A DNA stretch of 64,000 bases from Bacillus sp. EB01 (GTDB lineage: Bacteria > Bacillota > Bacilli > Bacillales > Cytobacillaceae), in NCBI RefSeq assembly GCF_000613125.1, contig NZ_HG964497.1, positions 810,906-874,905 of the forward strand. The letters run 5' to 3'. Below are positions 53,090-62,154 of this stretch, piece after piece. Both the position numbers and the translations under genes were made by a program. Under the pieces are notes generated by a model. It was not told the DNA's origin, searched no databases, and saw only the letters and a list, made by a program, of their open reading frames with translations. The stretch's first letter is position 1. Each line of letters begins with the position of its first letter.

Positions 53090-53500
53090 TGGAAAACCAA
53101 TTTACTAGACGAAACTCGATTCAGGAGTCATCGATCCGTCGAGAAAACCAATTTACTAGACGAAACTCGCCCCAGGAGCCATCGATCCGTCGAGAAAACC
53201 AAGTTACTAGACGAAACTGGATTCAGGAGCCATTGATCCGTCGAGAAAAACCAGTTACTAGACGAAACTGGATTCAGGAGCCATCGATCCGTCGAGAAAA
53301 CCAAGTTACTAGACGAAACTGGATTCAGGAGCCATCGATTCGTCTAGAAAACCCAAGTTACTAGACGAAACTCGCCCCAGGAGCCATTGATCCGTCGAGA
53401 AAACCCAATTTACTAGACGAAACTGGATTCAGGAGCCATCGATTTGTCGAGAAAATCAATTTACTAGGCGTAACTCGATTCAGGAGTAATAGTTTAAACT
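53090..53500. repeat. Tandem array D, period 51-52 bp (8 copies)
   Basis: TTACTAG begins at 53102, 53153, 53204, 53255, 53306, 53358, 53410 and 53461: steps of 51, 51, 51, 51, 52, 52, 51. Units carry CTAGACGAAACT, then CAGGAGCCATCGAT, then GTCGAGAAAACC. The largest array in the window, related to K and G. An open frame through part of it is not credible as a gene. Confidence 0.93.
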
Positions 53501-53575
53501 ATATGAGCCTTTTTTCATATGATATGAGCCCAATACGAGCCGATTTAGCCCAGATATGAGCCATTAGACAATTAC
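53501..53575. repeat. ATATGAGCC array I2, 21-11-21 bp spacing
   Basis: ATATGAGCC or ATACGAGCC words begin at 53501, 53522, 53533 and 53554. The spacing 21, 11, 21 is the same as the last part of array I1 at 16958-17070, and both end GCCATTAGAC/GCAATTAGAC. It directly abuts array D. Confidence 0.88.
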
Positions 53576-53688
53576 TGGAAGCTGTTGCAGCAAATCTTGC
53601 AAGACTTTTAAAAAAAGAACCTTGGTCGGCATCCACAATTTAATTTAAAATGGATAAAGGACTTATTTTTGAAAAAAGGGTGGACAGC

Positions 53689-54933
53689 ATGATTACACTA
53701 GATGGCTTTCGGATTACAAAGTGTCCTGGCGGAGTATTAGTATACATAGAATCGTACGACCTGAACCTGCCCATTAAGAGCAAAGAGGCTGAACGGCTTT
53801 ATTACAGCGGGAACCTTGATGTACTTTTTTATAAAATCGATAAGGAAATGCTGAAATTCCAGCTGGCCGAGTACGAATCTGAACAGAGGCAGTTGCACCG
53901 GAAAATCTACCATGAGCTTTTTCCGGAAACCGGACATGATTACCTCAAGAATCCGAGGGAGTTTGTGCTAGGCCTCTTCACACTTCTGATTAAGGCGTGC
54001 GAGGAAGAGTCCGACGAAAAAGTGAGTTTCCTGGCTCATTCCCTGCATAAGCTAGTGCCGACCGATTCAGTCTTTGATGACCAGGCATTTCTCGATTCTT
54101 ATACCCTGGATTCACAATTTGCAAAAAATGAATATCTTCATGATGACGAAGCTGCGAAGCTAAAGCGGAAGTATAGGCTGCGGCCCACTTTGAACGAAGG
54201 CGAAAAGCTGCTTGTCCGCGATATTGCCGAGAGCATCAGTGCTGAATATTTTGCCCTCCCTGAAGGAAGTGTCGCTGATTTCGCGGCAATCCGCTTGGAA
54301 GCTGTTGCCGCCTATGAAATCATCCAGTCCGAGTATATCCCTGGAAAAGCCGTCCTCGATACAGCCGAGCTTCTGCACAAAGACGATGTGCTGGTCGATA
54401 TGAAACTAAGCTTTATCGATTTGCAATTAGCGCTTGGCCGGTCACAGCCAAAACTGCCTTCTGCAAGGATAAGCTTTAAAGCAATCAACGAACTTCATAA
54501 CGATTATCAATTTTTCTTTTACAAATACAGGTTTCTGACCGAGGAGTCGAGGAGGAGGCTTGCTGCAGCCTTGACTGCGGAAAAGCAGTACAAGGACTCG
54601 ATGGAGCTGTTTCCCTATGCGACGCACATCGCATCCCTGATGGGCGTGATTGAAAGGGAAATGAACGAGATACTAAACATGCTGGATGGCAAAGCGAAGG
54701 CGCGCACCCTCAGCCAGATCACAGCCTGCATGCACAGCCAGCCGATTGCGGATTTTGCCGACGAAGCTATTTATAATGAATACACAAACACAATCGATGC
54801 CCTGCGCAGCTATCGTAACCCTGCCTCTCATGGCACCGGGGCGACCGCTGATGAATACAGCAAAGTAAAGAACTTCGTTATGAAAAGCGGAATCCTCGAC
54901 CGGATTACCCTATACAAGAAAAGCCATTCCTAA
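53689..54933 (+). CDS. Unrecognised protein with HEPN-like C-terminal motif
   Basis: 414 residues, soluble and mostly helical. The N-terminal 40 residues are beta (ITLDGFRITKCPGGVLVYIE). The C-terminal region has a helix pair ending SYRNPASHGTGATADEY; the R-N-P-A-S-H run is an R-x4-H motif as in HEPN ribonuclease domains, in the usual place near the end of the bundle. HEPN proteins occur in toxin-antitoxin and defence systems, but no antitoxin gene adjoins, so a non-toxic role is equally open. The ATG at 53689 is preceded by AGGGTGG; an upstream ATG at 53650 lacks a site. Isolated between array D/I2 and a terminator. Confidence 0.7.
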   Translation: MITLDGFRITKCPGGVLVYIESYDLNLPIKSKEAERLYYSGNLDVLFYKIDKEMLKFQLAEYESEQRQLHRKIYHELFPETGHDYLKNPREFVLGLFTLLIKACEEESDEKVSFLAHSLHKLVPTDSVFDDQAFLDSYTLDSQFAKNEYLHDDEAAKLKRKYRLRPTLNEGEKLLVRDIAESISAEYFALPEGSVADFAAIRLEAVAAYEIIQSEYIPGKAVLDTAELLHKDDVLVDMKLSFIDLQLALGRSQPKLPSARISFKAINELHNDYQFFFYKYRFLTEESRRRLAAALTAEKQYKDSMELFPYATHIASLMGVIEREMNEILNMLDGKAKARTLSQITACMHSQPIADFADEAIYNEYTNTIDALRSYRNPASHGTGATADEYSKVKNFVMKSGILDRITLYKKSHS

Positions 54934-54948
54934 GCGGGAATGGCTTTT
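54919..54948. terminator. Bidirectional terminator between convergent genes
   Basis: AAAAGCCATTCC and GGAATGGCTTTT pair perfectly around a 6-nt loop that contains the TAA of the HEPN-like gene. T runs flank it on both strands. Confidence 0.9.
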
Positions 54949-54957
54949 TACGTAATC

Positions 54958-56016
54958 TTATTTTGCAGAAGTGTACTTTTTCACGTCCGGCAAGATTTTC
55001 GTACCGATCAGTTCAATTTTCTTCTTGAGCGTCTCAAACGGCACACCACCGAAATCCATTTGCCCGATATAGCGCTGATGGCCGAACATCTCGTGCTGAT
55101 AGAGAATCTTCTCGACAATTTGCTGCGGGCTGCCGACATTCATAATATTCTCTGGGTCGCCGCCGTGCTGGAACCCGACCCATGGGAATCCGCGTCCATT
55201 CGTCAGCTTCATTCCCTCGTTAATGTAAGGATGATACTCCCGGAGCGCCTCTTGAGTCGTTTCGGCTGGAAAGAGGAATCCTGCGGTCGCGACTGGAAGT
55301 TCTTTTGTGTTAAAACCGCTTCGCTCGGCCGACGCCCGGTAAGTATCAACCGAATACTTGAAGGTCGTCGCCGCTCCGCCAAGCATGGCGAGCATCATCG
55401 GGACACCAGCTCGACCAGCTTTCACCGCACTCTCCGGGCCGCCTCCCACTGCACGCCAAATAGGCAAGCTTCCGTCTGCTGGGCGAGGGATAACCTGCGC
55501 ATTTCGGAGTGGCGCGCGGAACTTGCCGCTCCAGTTAACCGTTTCGTTCTCATTAATTTGCAGCAGCAGGTCGAATTTTTCCTCGTATAGCTCTTCATAA
55601 TCTCTTATGTTATACCCTAGAAGTTCAAACAGGCCGACCCTGGAGGCACGCCCGGCGATGATTTCTGCCCGTCCATTTGAGATCAGGTCGATTGTCGCAA
55701 AATCCTCATACACTCGCACCGGGTCAAGTGTACTAACGATTGTTGAGGAGCTGCCAATCTTTATTTTGCTCGTTGCCTGGGCAATCGCCGAAAGCACAAC
55801 CGTGTGCGCCTGCGTCGCGAAATACTCCTGGTGGCTTTCGCCGACACTGAAAAAGTCAAGCCCAGCCTGCTCTGCAAGCTTAGCCAGCTCAATCAGCTCC
55901 TGTATCCGCTGCTGGGCGGAAATCCGCTTCCCCGTATGCGGGTCGGGAATATGGTCGCCAAGCGTATACAGCCCAAACTCGAGCCCCTTGCTTGGATCAA
56001 TTCGATATCTCTCCAT
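54958..56016 (-). CDS. LLM-class flavin-dependent oxidoreductase
   Basis: 352 residues, a bacterial-luciferase-like TIM barrel that uses reduced flavin (FMN or F420). Family features are LAKLAEQAGLDFFSVGESHQ, IKIGSSSTIVSTLDPVRVYE, the SNGRAEIIAGRAS strand and RNAQVIPRPADGSLPIWRA. Substrate unknown; several Bacillus relatives are monooxygenases of sulfonates or unassigned. The ATG at 56016 has AGAAGG nine bases upstream. Monocistronic. Confidence 0.9.
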   Translation of the reverse strand: MERYRIDPSKGLEFGLYTLGDHIPDPHTGKRISAQQRIQELIELAKLAEQAGLDFFSVGESHQEYFATQAHTVVLSAIAQATSKIKIGSSSTIVSTLDPVRVYEDFATIDLISNGRAEIIAGRASRVGLFELLGYNIRDYEELYEEKFDLLLQINENETVNWSGKFRAPLRNAQVIPRPADGSLPIWRAVGGGPESAVKAGRAGVPMMLAMLGGAATTFKYSVDTYRASAERSGFNTKELPVATAGFLFPAETTQEALREYHPYINEGMKLTNGRGFPWVGFQHGGDPENIMNVGSPQQIVEKILYQHEMFGHQRYIGQMDFGGVPFETLKKKIELIGTKILPDVKKYTSAK

Positions 56017-56214
56017 AAGGCTAGCCTTCTTTCGTTAATTTTATCAAAAGGATACTACAGGAGTTGCATTTTCCAAAGTGAACTGCCTGTTTGCTAGCTC
56101 TCGGATTCTCCATTCTTTAATAGTGGATAAACCTTCCTAATTACTAGTGTTTTTCCAAATCAAATAGATTAATATAGTAGTAGAACGTATTAGCGGAATT
56201 GAAAGGAGAGCAAA

Positions 56215-58170
56215 ATGTCTAGGAAAGCCATTGCATCATTGTTAAGCGCTGCCATCGTTTTTTCATCGGTGGGAGAAGTTGTTTTTGCAGAAGAACTCGG
56301 AGTCAAAAGCCAGGAATCTACCAAAGGAACAGTGTTAGAGCAAGATTCCAGTACGGGCGGTTCGGAGTTGCAATCCGAGGAAACAGGGACTCCTGCTGAG
56401 TCCGCTCCATCCGAAATATCTGCTGAAACTCCGGGGGAACCGATAGTTAGCTCTGATGAGGAGAACGGGGAAACACCCGAGGTTCAGGATGAGGAAGCCC
56501 AAACCGACAAGCCTGCTGATAGCACTGAAAATCAAACCAGCGCACCTGCTGAAAGCACTGAGAAGCCAGTGACAAGCTCTGTTGAGGAGAACAAGGAAGC
56601 TGTCGAGGTTCAGGATGAAGAAGCCAAAACCGAAGAGCCTGCTGCCAGCACTGAGAAACCAGCGGAAAGCGACAAGGCTGAAGCTAATCAAAGTGAGAAA
56701 GTCGAAGTTAAGAGCACTTCTGAAATGCAGTCCGATGAGGGTACTATTCTTACAATTGGGGATACAACTTATTATCTGAATGAGAATAAAGAGATTTTAA
56801 AAGCGGAAGTCCACTCAAACGGGCAGCTGGTGAAAATACAAGAGTACTATCCAAATAGCACAGTCGAAACCGCTGATAGCTCAATTCAATACATATTCTA
56901 TGTTAATCAAGATGGTTACATAACAAAGCGGGAGCAGTTGGAGAAAGATACTCAAAAAATTCTAACCTATTATACATATTATTCGGGTGCTAAGTACGGC
57001 TCTCATGATAATAAAGTTCAGTATAAACTAATTCTGAATTCCTCAGGTTATGTTGCCAGGACCACAAGACACCAGGTGGATACCCAAAAAATCCTTACCT
57101 ACTATACGTACTATCCAGGCACGAAGTATGGAACGCATGGAAAAAGAATTGAGTACAAACTAACTCAGAATTCATCGGGTTATTTAACGAGTGCGACAAG
57201 GCATGAAGCGGACACCCAAAAGATCTTGACCCGGTATACATATTACTCGGGGACGAAGTATGGAACGCATGGAAAAAGAATTCAGTACAAACTAACTCAG
57301 AATTCATCGGGTTATTTAACGAGTGCGACAAGGCATGAACTGGACACCCAAAAAATCTTGACCCGGTATACATACTACTCGGGGACGAAGTATGGTACCC
57401 ATGGAAAAAGAATTCAGTACAAACTTACTCAGAATTCGTCAGGATATTTAACGAAAGCATCAAGGCATGAAGTGAATACCCAAAGAATCCTTAACTGGTA
57501 TGAATATTATCCGTCCACCAAGTATGGAACTCATGGGAAAAGAATCAAGAACGTTTTTACAATCGGAACGAGCGGCTATCTTACCTCATCGGTTAGCAGG
57601 GAAGCAGGGACCCAGCGGCTTCTGGCAACCTACAGCTATCTACCTTATACGAAGTACGGAAGCCATGCAGCACGGGTAAGCAGCCTGAAACTGAATGTTC
57701 CGCTGGTCAAGCAGCTTCCTGAGCTCCCTACTGGCTGCGAAATAACGGCTGTCACAATGATGCTTCTTTATAAAGGGGCCAACGTAAACAAAGTCAGCCT
57801 GGCAAGGGAAATGCCAAGGCATTCATGGGATCCGCATCAAGGGTATGTCGGGGATCCGTTTACAAAAGGCGGCTGGACCATTTACCCGTCAGCTTTAATG
57901 AGTTTAGTGAAAAAGTATGCCGGAACATCTGTTAACCTGACAGGAACGAGCAATGCAACGTTAGAATCGTATTTATCGAAAAATAAACCTGTTGTTGTCT
58001 GGGTATCACCAATGCATGGCTTCTCGGTCCACGCCATCACCCTGACCGGCTTCGACGGCAGCAATTATTACTACAACGATCCATGGAGCGGTGAAAAGAA
58101 CGCTAAAATGAGTAAAACAAGTTTCAACAAAATCTGGGCAAACCAAAATAAGAGGGCCATAACCTATTAA
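56215..58170 (+). CDS. Secreted C39-like cysteine peptidase with six 44-residue repeats
   Basis: 651 residues. Signal peptide (about 1-26), then a Glu/Pro/Ser/Thr-rich low-complexity region (about 30-175, imperfect EVQDEEA units) that probably spans the wall. Next come six tandem 44-residue modules encoded by exact 132-bp repeats (starts 56947, 57079, 57211, 57343, 57475, 57607; core YYSGTKYGTHGKRIQYKL, then NSSGYLT). The last 160 residues are a C39-type (Peptidase_C39_2) domain with Cys in LPTGCEITAV, His in VHAITLTGFDG and Asp in YYNDPW. Some such domains act as peptidases; target unknown. ATG at 56215 after AAAGGAGAG. Confidence 0.88.
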   Translation: MSRKAIASLLSAAIVFSSVGEVVFAEELGVKSQESTKGTVLEQDSSTGGSELQSEETGTPAESAPSEISAETPGEPIVSSDEENGETPEVQDEEAQTDKPADSTENQTSAPAESTEKPVTSSVEENKEAVEVQDEEAKTEEPAASTEKPAESDKAEANQSEKVEVKSTSEMQSDEGTILTIGDTTYYLNENKEILKAEVHSNGQLVKIQEYYPNSTVETADSSIQYIFYVNQDGYITKREQLEKDTQKILTYYTYYSGAKYGSHDNKVQYKLILNSSGYVARTTRHQVDTQKILTYYTYYPGTKYGTHGKRIEYKLTQNSSGYLTSATRHEADTQKILTRYTYYSGTKYGTHGKRIQYKLTQNSSGYLTSATRHELDTQKILTRYTYYSGTKYGTHGKRIQYKLTQNSSGYLTKASRHEVNTQRILNWYEYYPSTKYGTHGKRIKNVFTIGTSGYLTSSVSREAGTQRLLATYSYLPYTKYGSHAARVSSLKLNVPLVKQLPELPTGCEITAVTMMLLYKGANVNKVSLAREMPRHSWDPHQGYVGDPFTKGGWTIYPSALMSLVKKYAGTSVNLTGTSNATLESYLSKNKPVVVWVSPMHGFSVHAITLTGFDGSNYYYNDPWSGEKNAKMSKTSFNKIWANQNKRAITY

Positions 58171-58209
58171 TAATCTTCCGAAGGTGTCAATAAGAATCCG
58201 GTTTCGAAA

Positions 58210-58238
58210 GGCCGTTCCCAATCCGGGAATGGCTTTTT
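58210..58238 (+). terminator. Terminator after the C39-like gene
   Basis: GGCCGTTCCC and GGGAATGGCT pair (two wobbles) around 5 nt, followed by T5. Confidence 0.85.
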
Positions 58239-58367
58239 GTTTGCCCTATGCAAAGAGGATGCAAGCAGAAGAGATTTTTAATTAGTCTAAAAGTTGGGCG
58301 GAATTTTTGTATTAATCAAACGTATCCCATGGTAAAATTTTTCTATAACACGAAAGGTGGGTTGCAT

Positions 58368-61300
58368 TTGAAGGTCCCATTTAAATGGTTGATTATATTC
58401 TCCCTTGTGCTCTCATCACTGCTTCCATTCCTCCAGCCACACCGCGCCAGTGCTGCATCACCCGCGATAAATCTCGGTTTCCATCCCTATGACACAGCAG
58501 TTGATCCCTCAAGTCCGGTTATCTATATGACAAGGGAAGGCAACGAAACCATTTATGCGGTCAATTATTCTACAGGGGAAATGAAATCCCTCACCCTGCC
58601 GCTCCCCGCAGAAAGGCTTGATATTAAGAATAATAAGCTATATGTGACCCAGCTGAAAATGAGCCATGACACGTATCACAATGGTCCGTATCAAGGGGCC
58701 ATTGCCGTCGTAGATACTGTCACTTTCACCCACGTTGACACAATCGATATCAATCAGGATCCCTTTGACATTACAGTGGACAATGAAGGGCATCTATATG
58801 TGGCTCCAGGCTCTGGCCAGTCGGTTTCCCTAAAAGTCTATTCACTTGAAACAAAGCAGGAACTTCCCCAGGAATCCGGCAAAGCAACCATGTACGCAAA
58901 AACGAATATTTACTACAATGAACAAACTTCAAAAATTTATTCCAGCCGGACTGCAGTTACTCCATATGATCTTGAGGCATATGAAACAGTCAATGGCGTC
59001 ATTCAAAAACGCTATGATTCTCCGTACCATGGAGACTATGACATTACTAGTGCCGGGAAACTATCCCCCGATGGCAGCAACTTTTATAACTATGGCGGTT
59101 ATGTTTTCAATTTAACTGCTTCCCAGGCTGAAGATATGAAATACAATTTTTCCTTCGGCAGGGCCTATAACGATTTTGCTTTTTCCACCGAAGAGGGGAT
59201 GACATTCGCAGCCCGTACGACCACTGGAATAGATGTTTATCAGTATGGAACCAAAACGTATATGCATGCCTTGAGAAAGGATCTTCGGGTGAAGAAGCTG
59301 CATTATCAAAATGGGGAGCTAATCCTGATTCACAAGGATGAAAGCAATAACTTTTTCCTTGAGGCGATGGCTGCGAACACACAGCCCGGCAATGGCCTTC
59401 CCGAAACACCTGGCGCTCCGGATCCGGCTGGACCCATCAGTGATCTTGGATTCCAGCCGTATGATACAGCAATCGATCCAAACAAGCCTGTTATGTATAT
59501 GACACGGTTGAATAGCAAGACGATTTATGCGGCGAATTATGAAACAGGTGAAATAAAGTCGCTTGCGTTGCCATATCCGGCAGAGAAGCTGGAACTTTAT
59601 CAAAACAAGCTGTATGTTACTCAACATAAAATGGCACATAGCTCCTACGCAACTGAGCTAAAGGGAGCGATTGTGGAAGTAGATACGGTTGCGTTTACCG
59701 CAACAAAACTAATTGATATTGATACCGACCCTTACGATATAGCCATTGACAAGGATGGATATGCATATGTTACCCCTGGCTCGGGACAATGGGCCGATTT
59801 GCTGGCAATTTCACTGGCAACAGGAGAGGAAATTGCCAATCCAACACTTCGCGAAGTATACGAAAAGACTACGGCTATGATAAATCCAAGAAATTCAAAA
59901 CTTTATTTGTATGGCGGTTCAATAGAAGGGCTTGAAGTTAATAAAGGTATTATCGTTAACAGGTATTTCGATGTGTACAGTGGAAAGACACCTTTGGTAA
60001 GCATCACAAAAACTTCGGCGGATGGCCAAAGCATTTACACTGGCGGCGGGGTGGTCCTGACCTCCAACCAGTTCCAGTCTGGTGATATGGCCTTGGAATT
60101 TTTACTTGGCAGGAGCTATAACGATTATGAATTCGATGTTGAAAAAACGTTAACCTTTGCGGCTCAAAAGGATACCGGAATCGATGTCTTCAAAATCAAT
60201 ACAAACAGCTATCTATACACAATCCCGACACTGGATACAGTTGAAAAGCTTCATTTGGAGAATGGCAATCTTGTTGCCGTGATGAAGGACGGTGCCGGGA
60301 AATATAAGATTGTGACAATTCCAGATACGTCAAAAGGAGTTTTCGATCCGCCATCCCCGGAGGACCCGATTACACCGCCTGATCAAGACCCAGAAAGACC
60401 GGAGCTTGGCAGCATCTATTACTATTCCGATTATTCTTTTGCCAACGGTGGATACTATTATGATATTTCCGATGGGGAATTGAACATCCCGGTAGATGTT
60501 TTTTTCCTTCTCGGCATCTCCAATCTGCTGGGCATTAATAATTCGAAAATTGTCCTGACTGGCCCTGATGGAGTAAAAGTGGATGTATACAGCGAAATGG
60601 ATGAGTCTGGAGATCTTTACATTATCCCGCTTGATTACCTGGATGAGTTGGCCAACTATACGTTGACCATTAAGAAAGACGGCATTTTAGGCAAGGGAGG
60701 CCTGCCGCTTGAAAATGATGCTGTTTTTCATTTCAAAACAGCTTCGAAGTGGGAAACCCATGAAGGCTACAAGTATTATTTCGATACCGAAACAGGTGAT
60801 TGGGCAACAGGCTTAAAACCAATCCAAGGGGCAACCTATTACTTTAACCAATTTGGGCAGATGGGGACCAGCTGGCAAACGATTGACGGAAAACGGTACT
60901 ATTTCAGTCCAGCAACCGGCAAGATGGCCACTGGCTGGCAAAGCATAGGAGGCAAGAAGTACTATTTCAATGCTTACGGCCATATGCTTAAAGGCTGGCA
61001 GACGATTTCCAATAACAAATACTACTTTAACTCGTATGGTCACATGGTGACTGGCTGGCAAACGATTGGCGGGAAAAAGTATTACTTCGATCCGAACAGC
61101 GGCATCCTCACCGTGGGATGGAAGACCATTTCCACGAAGAGATATTACTTCAATAGCTCCGGTATCATGCTTACAGGCTGGCAAACAATCAGCGGGAAGA
61201 AGTACTATTTTAACTCCTACGGACATATGCTCACAGGCTGGCAAACGATCTCGACCAAAAAGTATTACTTCAATTTCTATGGGCATATGGTGACAGGCTG

Positions 61301-61598
61301 GCAAACAATCAGCGGGAAAAAATATTACTTCAATACTTACGGGCATATGCTAAAGGGCTGGCAGACGATTGGCGGGAAGAGATACTACTTCAACTCCTAT
61401 GGCCAAATGGTGACCGGCTGGCAAACGATAAGCGGAAAGAAATACTATTTTAATACGTATGGCCATATGCTGAAGGGCTGGCAGACGATAGGCGGGAAGA
61501 AATACTACTTCAATACCTATGGCCAAATGCTAACCGGCTGGCAAACCATTGGCGGCAAGCGCTACTACTTCTACTCAAACGGAGTTTTAAGAAAATGA
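58368..61598 (+). CDS. Secreted beta-propeller-like protein with cell-wall-binding repeats
   Basis: 1076 residues. Signal peptide (about 1-30, ending RASA). Two tandem domains of about 300 residues each (from LGFHPYDTAVDP and from LGFQPYDTAIDP) share repeated blades like YVTN/NHL propellers and are an internal duplication. A Pro/Asp-rich linker and an Ig-like domain (about 680-790) follow. Then come about twelve 20-residue repeats of the choline/glucan-binding type (GWQTIGGKKYYFNTYGHMLK), which should anchor the protein to the wall polymer. The TTG at 58368 has AAAGGTGGG seven bases upstream. It follows the C39 gene, but a terminator separates them. Confidence 0.87.
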   Translation: MKVPFKWLIIFSLVLSSLLPFLQPHRASAASPAINLGFHPYDTAVDPSSPVIYMTREGNETIYAVNYSTGEMKSLTLPLPAERLDIKNNKLYVTQLKMSHDTYHNGPYQGAIAVVDTVTFTHVDTIDINQDPFDITVDNEGHLYVAPGSGQSVSLKVYSLETKQELPQESGKATMYAKTNIYYNEQTSKIYSSRTAVTPYDLEAYETVNGVIQKRYDSPYHGDYDITSAGKLSPDGSNFYNYGGYVFNLTASQAEDMKYNFSFGRAYNDFAFSTEEGMTFAARTTTGIDVYQYGTKTYMHALRKDLRVKKLHYQNGELILIHKDESNNFFLEAMAANTQPGNGLPETPGAPDPAGPISDLGFQPYDTAIDPNKPVMYMTRLNSKTIYAANYETGEIKSLALPYPAEKLELYQNKLYVTQHKMAHSSYATELKGAIVEVDTVAFTATKLIDIDTDPYDIAIDKDGYAYVTPGSGQWADLLAISLATGEEIANPTLREVYEKTTAMINPRNSKLYLYGGSIEGLEVNKGIIVNRYFDVYSGKTPLVSITKTSADGQSIYTGGGVVLTSNQFQSGDMALEFLLGRSYNDYEFDVEKTLTFAAQKDTGIDVFKINTNSYLYTIPTLDTVEKLHLENGNLVAVMKDGAGKYKIVTIPDTSKGVFDPPSPEDPITPPDQDPERPELGSIYYYSDYSFANGGYYYDISDGELNIPVDVFFLLGISNLLGINNSKIVLTGPDGVKVDVYSEMDESGDLYIIPLDYLDELANYTLTIKKDGILGKGGLPLENDAVFHFKTASKWETHEGYKYYFDTETGDWATGLKPIQGATYYFNQFGQMGTSWQTIDGKRYYFSPATGKMATGWQSIGGKKYYFNAYGHMLKGWQTISNNKYYFNSYGHMVTGWQTIGGKKYYFDPNSGILTVGWKTISTKRYYFNSSGIMLTGWQTISGKKYYFNSYGHMLTGWQTISTKKYYFNFYGHMVTGWQTISGKKYYFNTYGHMLKGWQTIGGKRYYFNSYGQMVTGWQTISGKKYYFNTYGHMLKGWQTIGGKKYYFNTYGQMLTGWQTIGGKRYYFYSNGVLRK

Positions 61599-61602
61599 AT
61601 AT

Positions 61603-61639
61603 AATCCCCCTCCCGGCAGTGAGGGGGATTTATTTTTTT
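61603..61639 (+). terminator. Terminator of the wall-binding protein gene
   Basis: AATCCCCCTC and GAGGGGGATT pair perfectly around 8 nt, followed by TA and T7. Confidence 0.92.
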
Positions 61640-61689
61640 ACATTGGGTTGAAGTTTAACTTATTTTCTCCTTATACCAGACTTGTTCTC

Positions 61690-61905
61690 TCCAAAGCCAC
61701 TACTTCAAAAGCTGAGTATCACTGGAATCCTTTACTTGCCTTCTTGTATTAAGAAAATTAAGACTCTGCTGAGCAAAATCGCTGGTGTCAAATCTGTGAA
61801 GGTCATTTTCTTAGCAAGGTACCGCTGAATTTGAGTCAGCTAAAACCACAGCGTCCCGTATTGAGGAAGCGCTTACGAACCTTGGCTGTGTTGTACTTCC
61901 AAGGT
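61690..61905 (+). pseudogene. Decayed heavy-metal-associated (HMA) domain gene
   Basis: Three frames together read as one HMA protein of about 70 residues: LESFTC, then (after a missing base) SCIKKIKTLLSKIAGVKSVK, then after another shift AEFESAKTTASRIEEALTNL ending GCVVLPR and a stop at 61903-61905. The reassembled motif TCPSC is the metal-binding CxxC of the fold. At least two frameshifts and an upstream stop make it non-functional. Its neighbour, an Fnr-like regulator, is damaged too. Confidence 0.6.
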
Positions 61906-62023
61906 AGCCTTATGGTTTGTGCCACGATTTGAACCAGGTATACAGCGGGATATAAACTGGACTGGACTAACAAGGGAAATAGAAGCACAATAAGAATAAC
62001 AAGTACCAGAGAGGTGTTGCGGA

Positions 62024-62151
62024 ATGGATAGGAGCAAGACGGTACACCAACCAACTAACGAGGCAGGGCAGTATAGCTACTGCCCCCATCATGGCCATTC
62101 GCACCAGTCTTGTGTTGCGCTCGTTCCGATTTTAATCATTTGGAAAAGTAG
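62024..62151 (+). pseudogene. Detached N-terminal Cys/His module of the Fnr-like regulator
   Basis: ATG at 62024 with AGAGGTG upstream opens a frame with YCPHHGHSHQSCVALVPI. From about 62131 the continuing protein, FNHLEK then QMDEIMK, is only readable one frame over, which fits loss of one T in TTTT, and a TAG stands at 62149-62151 before QMDEIMK. Related Fnr-type regulators from memory begin with just such a Cys/His-rich segment followed by VPIFNHL. The module is therefore separated from the regulator by a frameshift plus a stop. Confidence 0.6.
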
Positions 62152-62154
62152 CAG

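Noticed and set aside
53006..53236. Open frame through array D
   Set aside because: Translation of the repeat units; 51-bp units happen to keep the frame.
57095..57373. Minus-strand open frame with repeats
   Set aside because: Antisense image of the 132-bp repeats in the C39-like gene.
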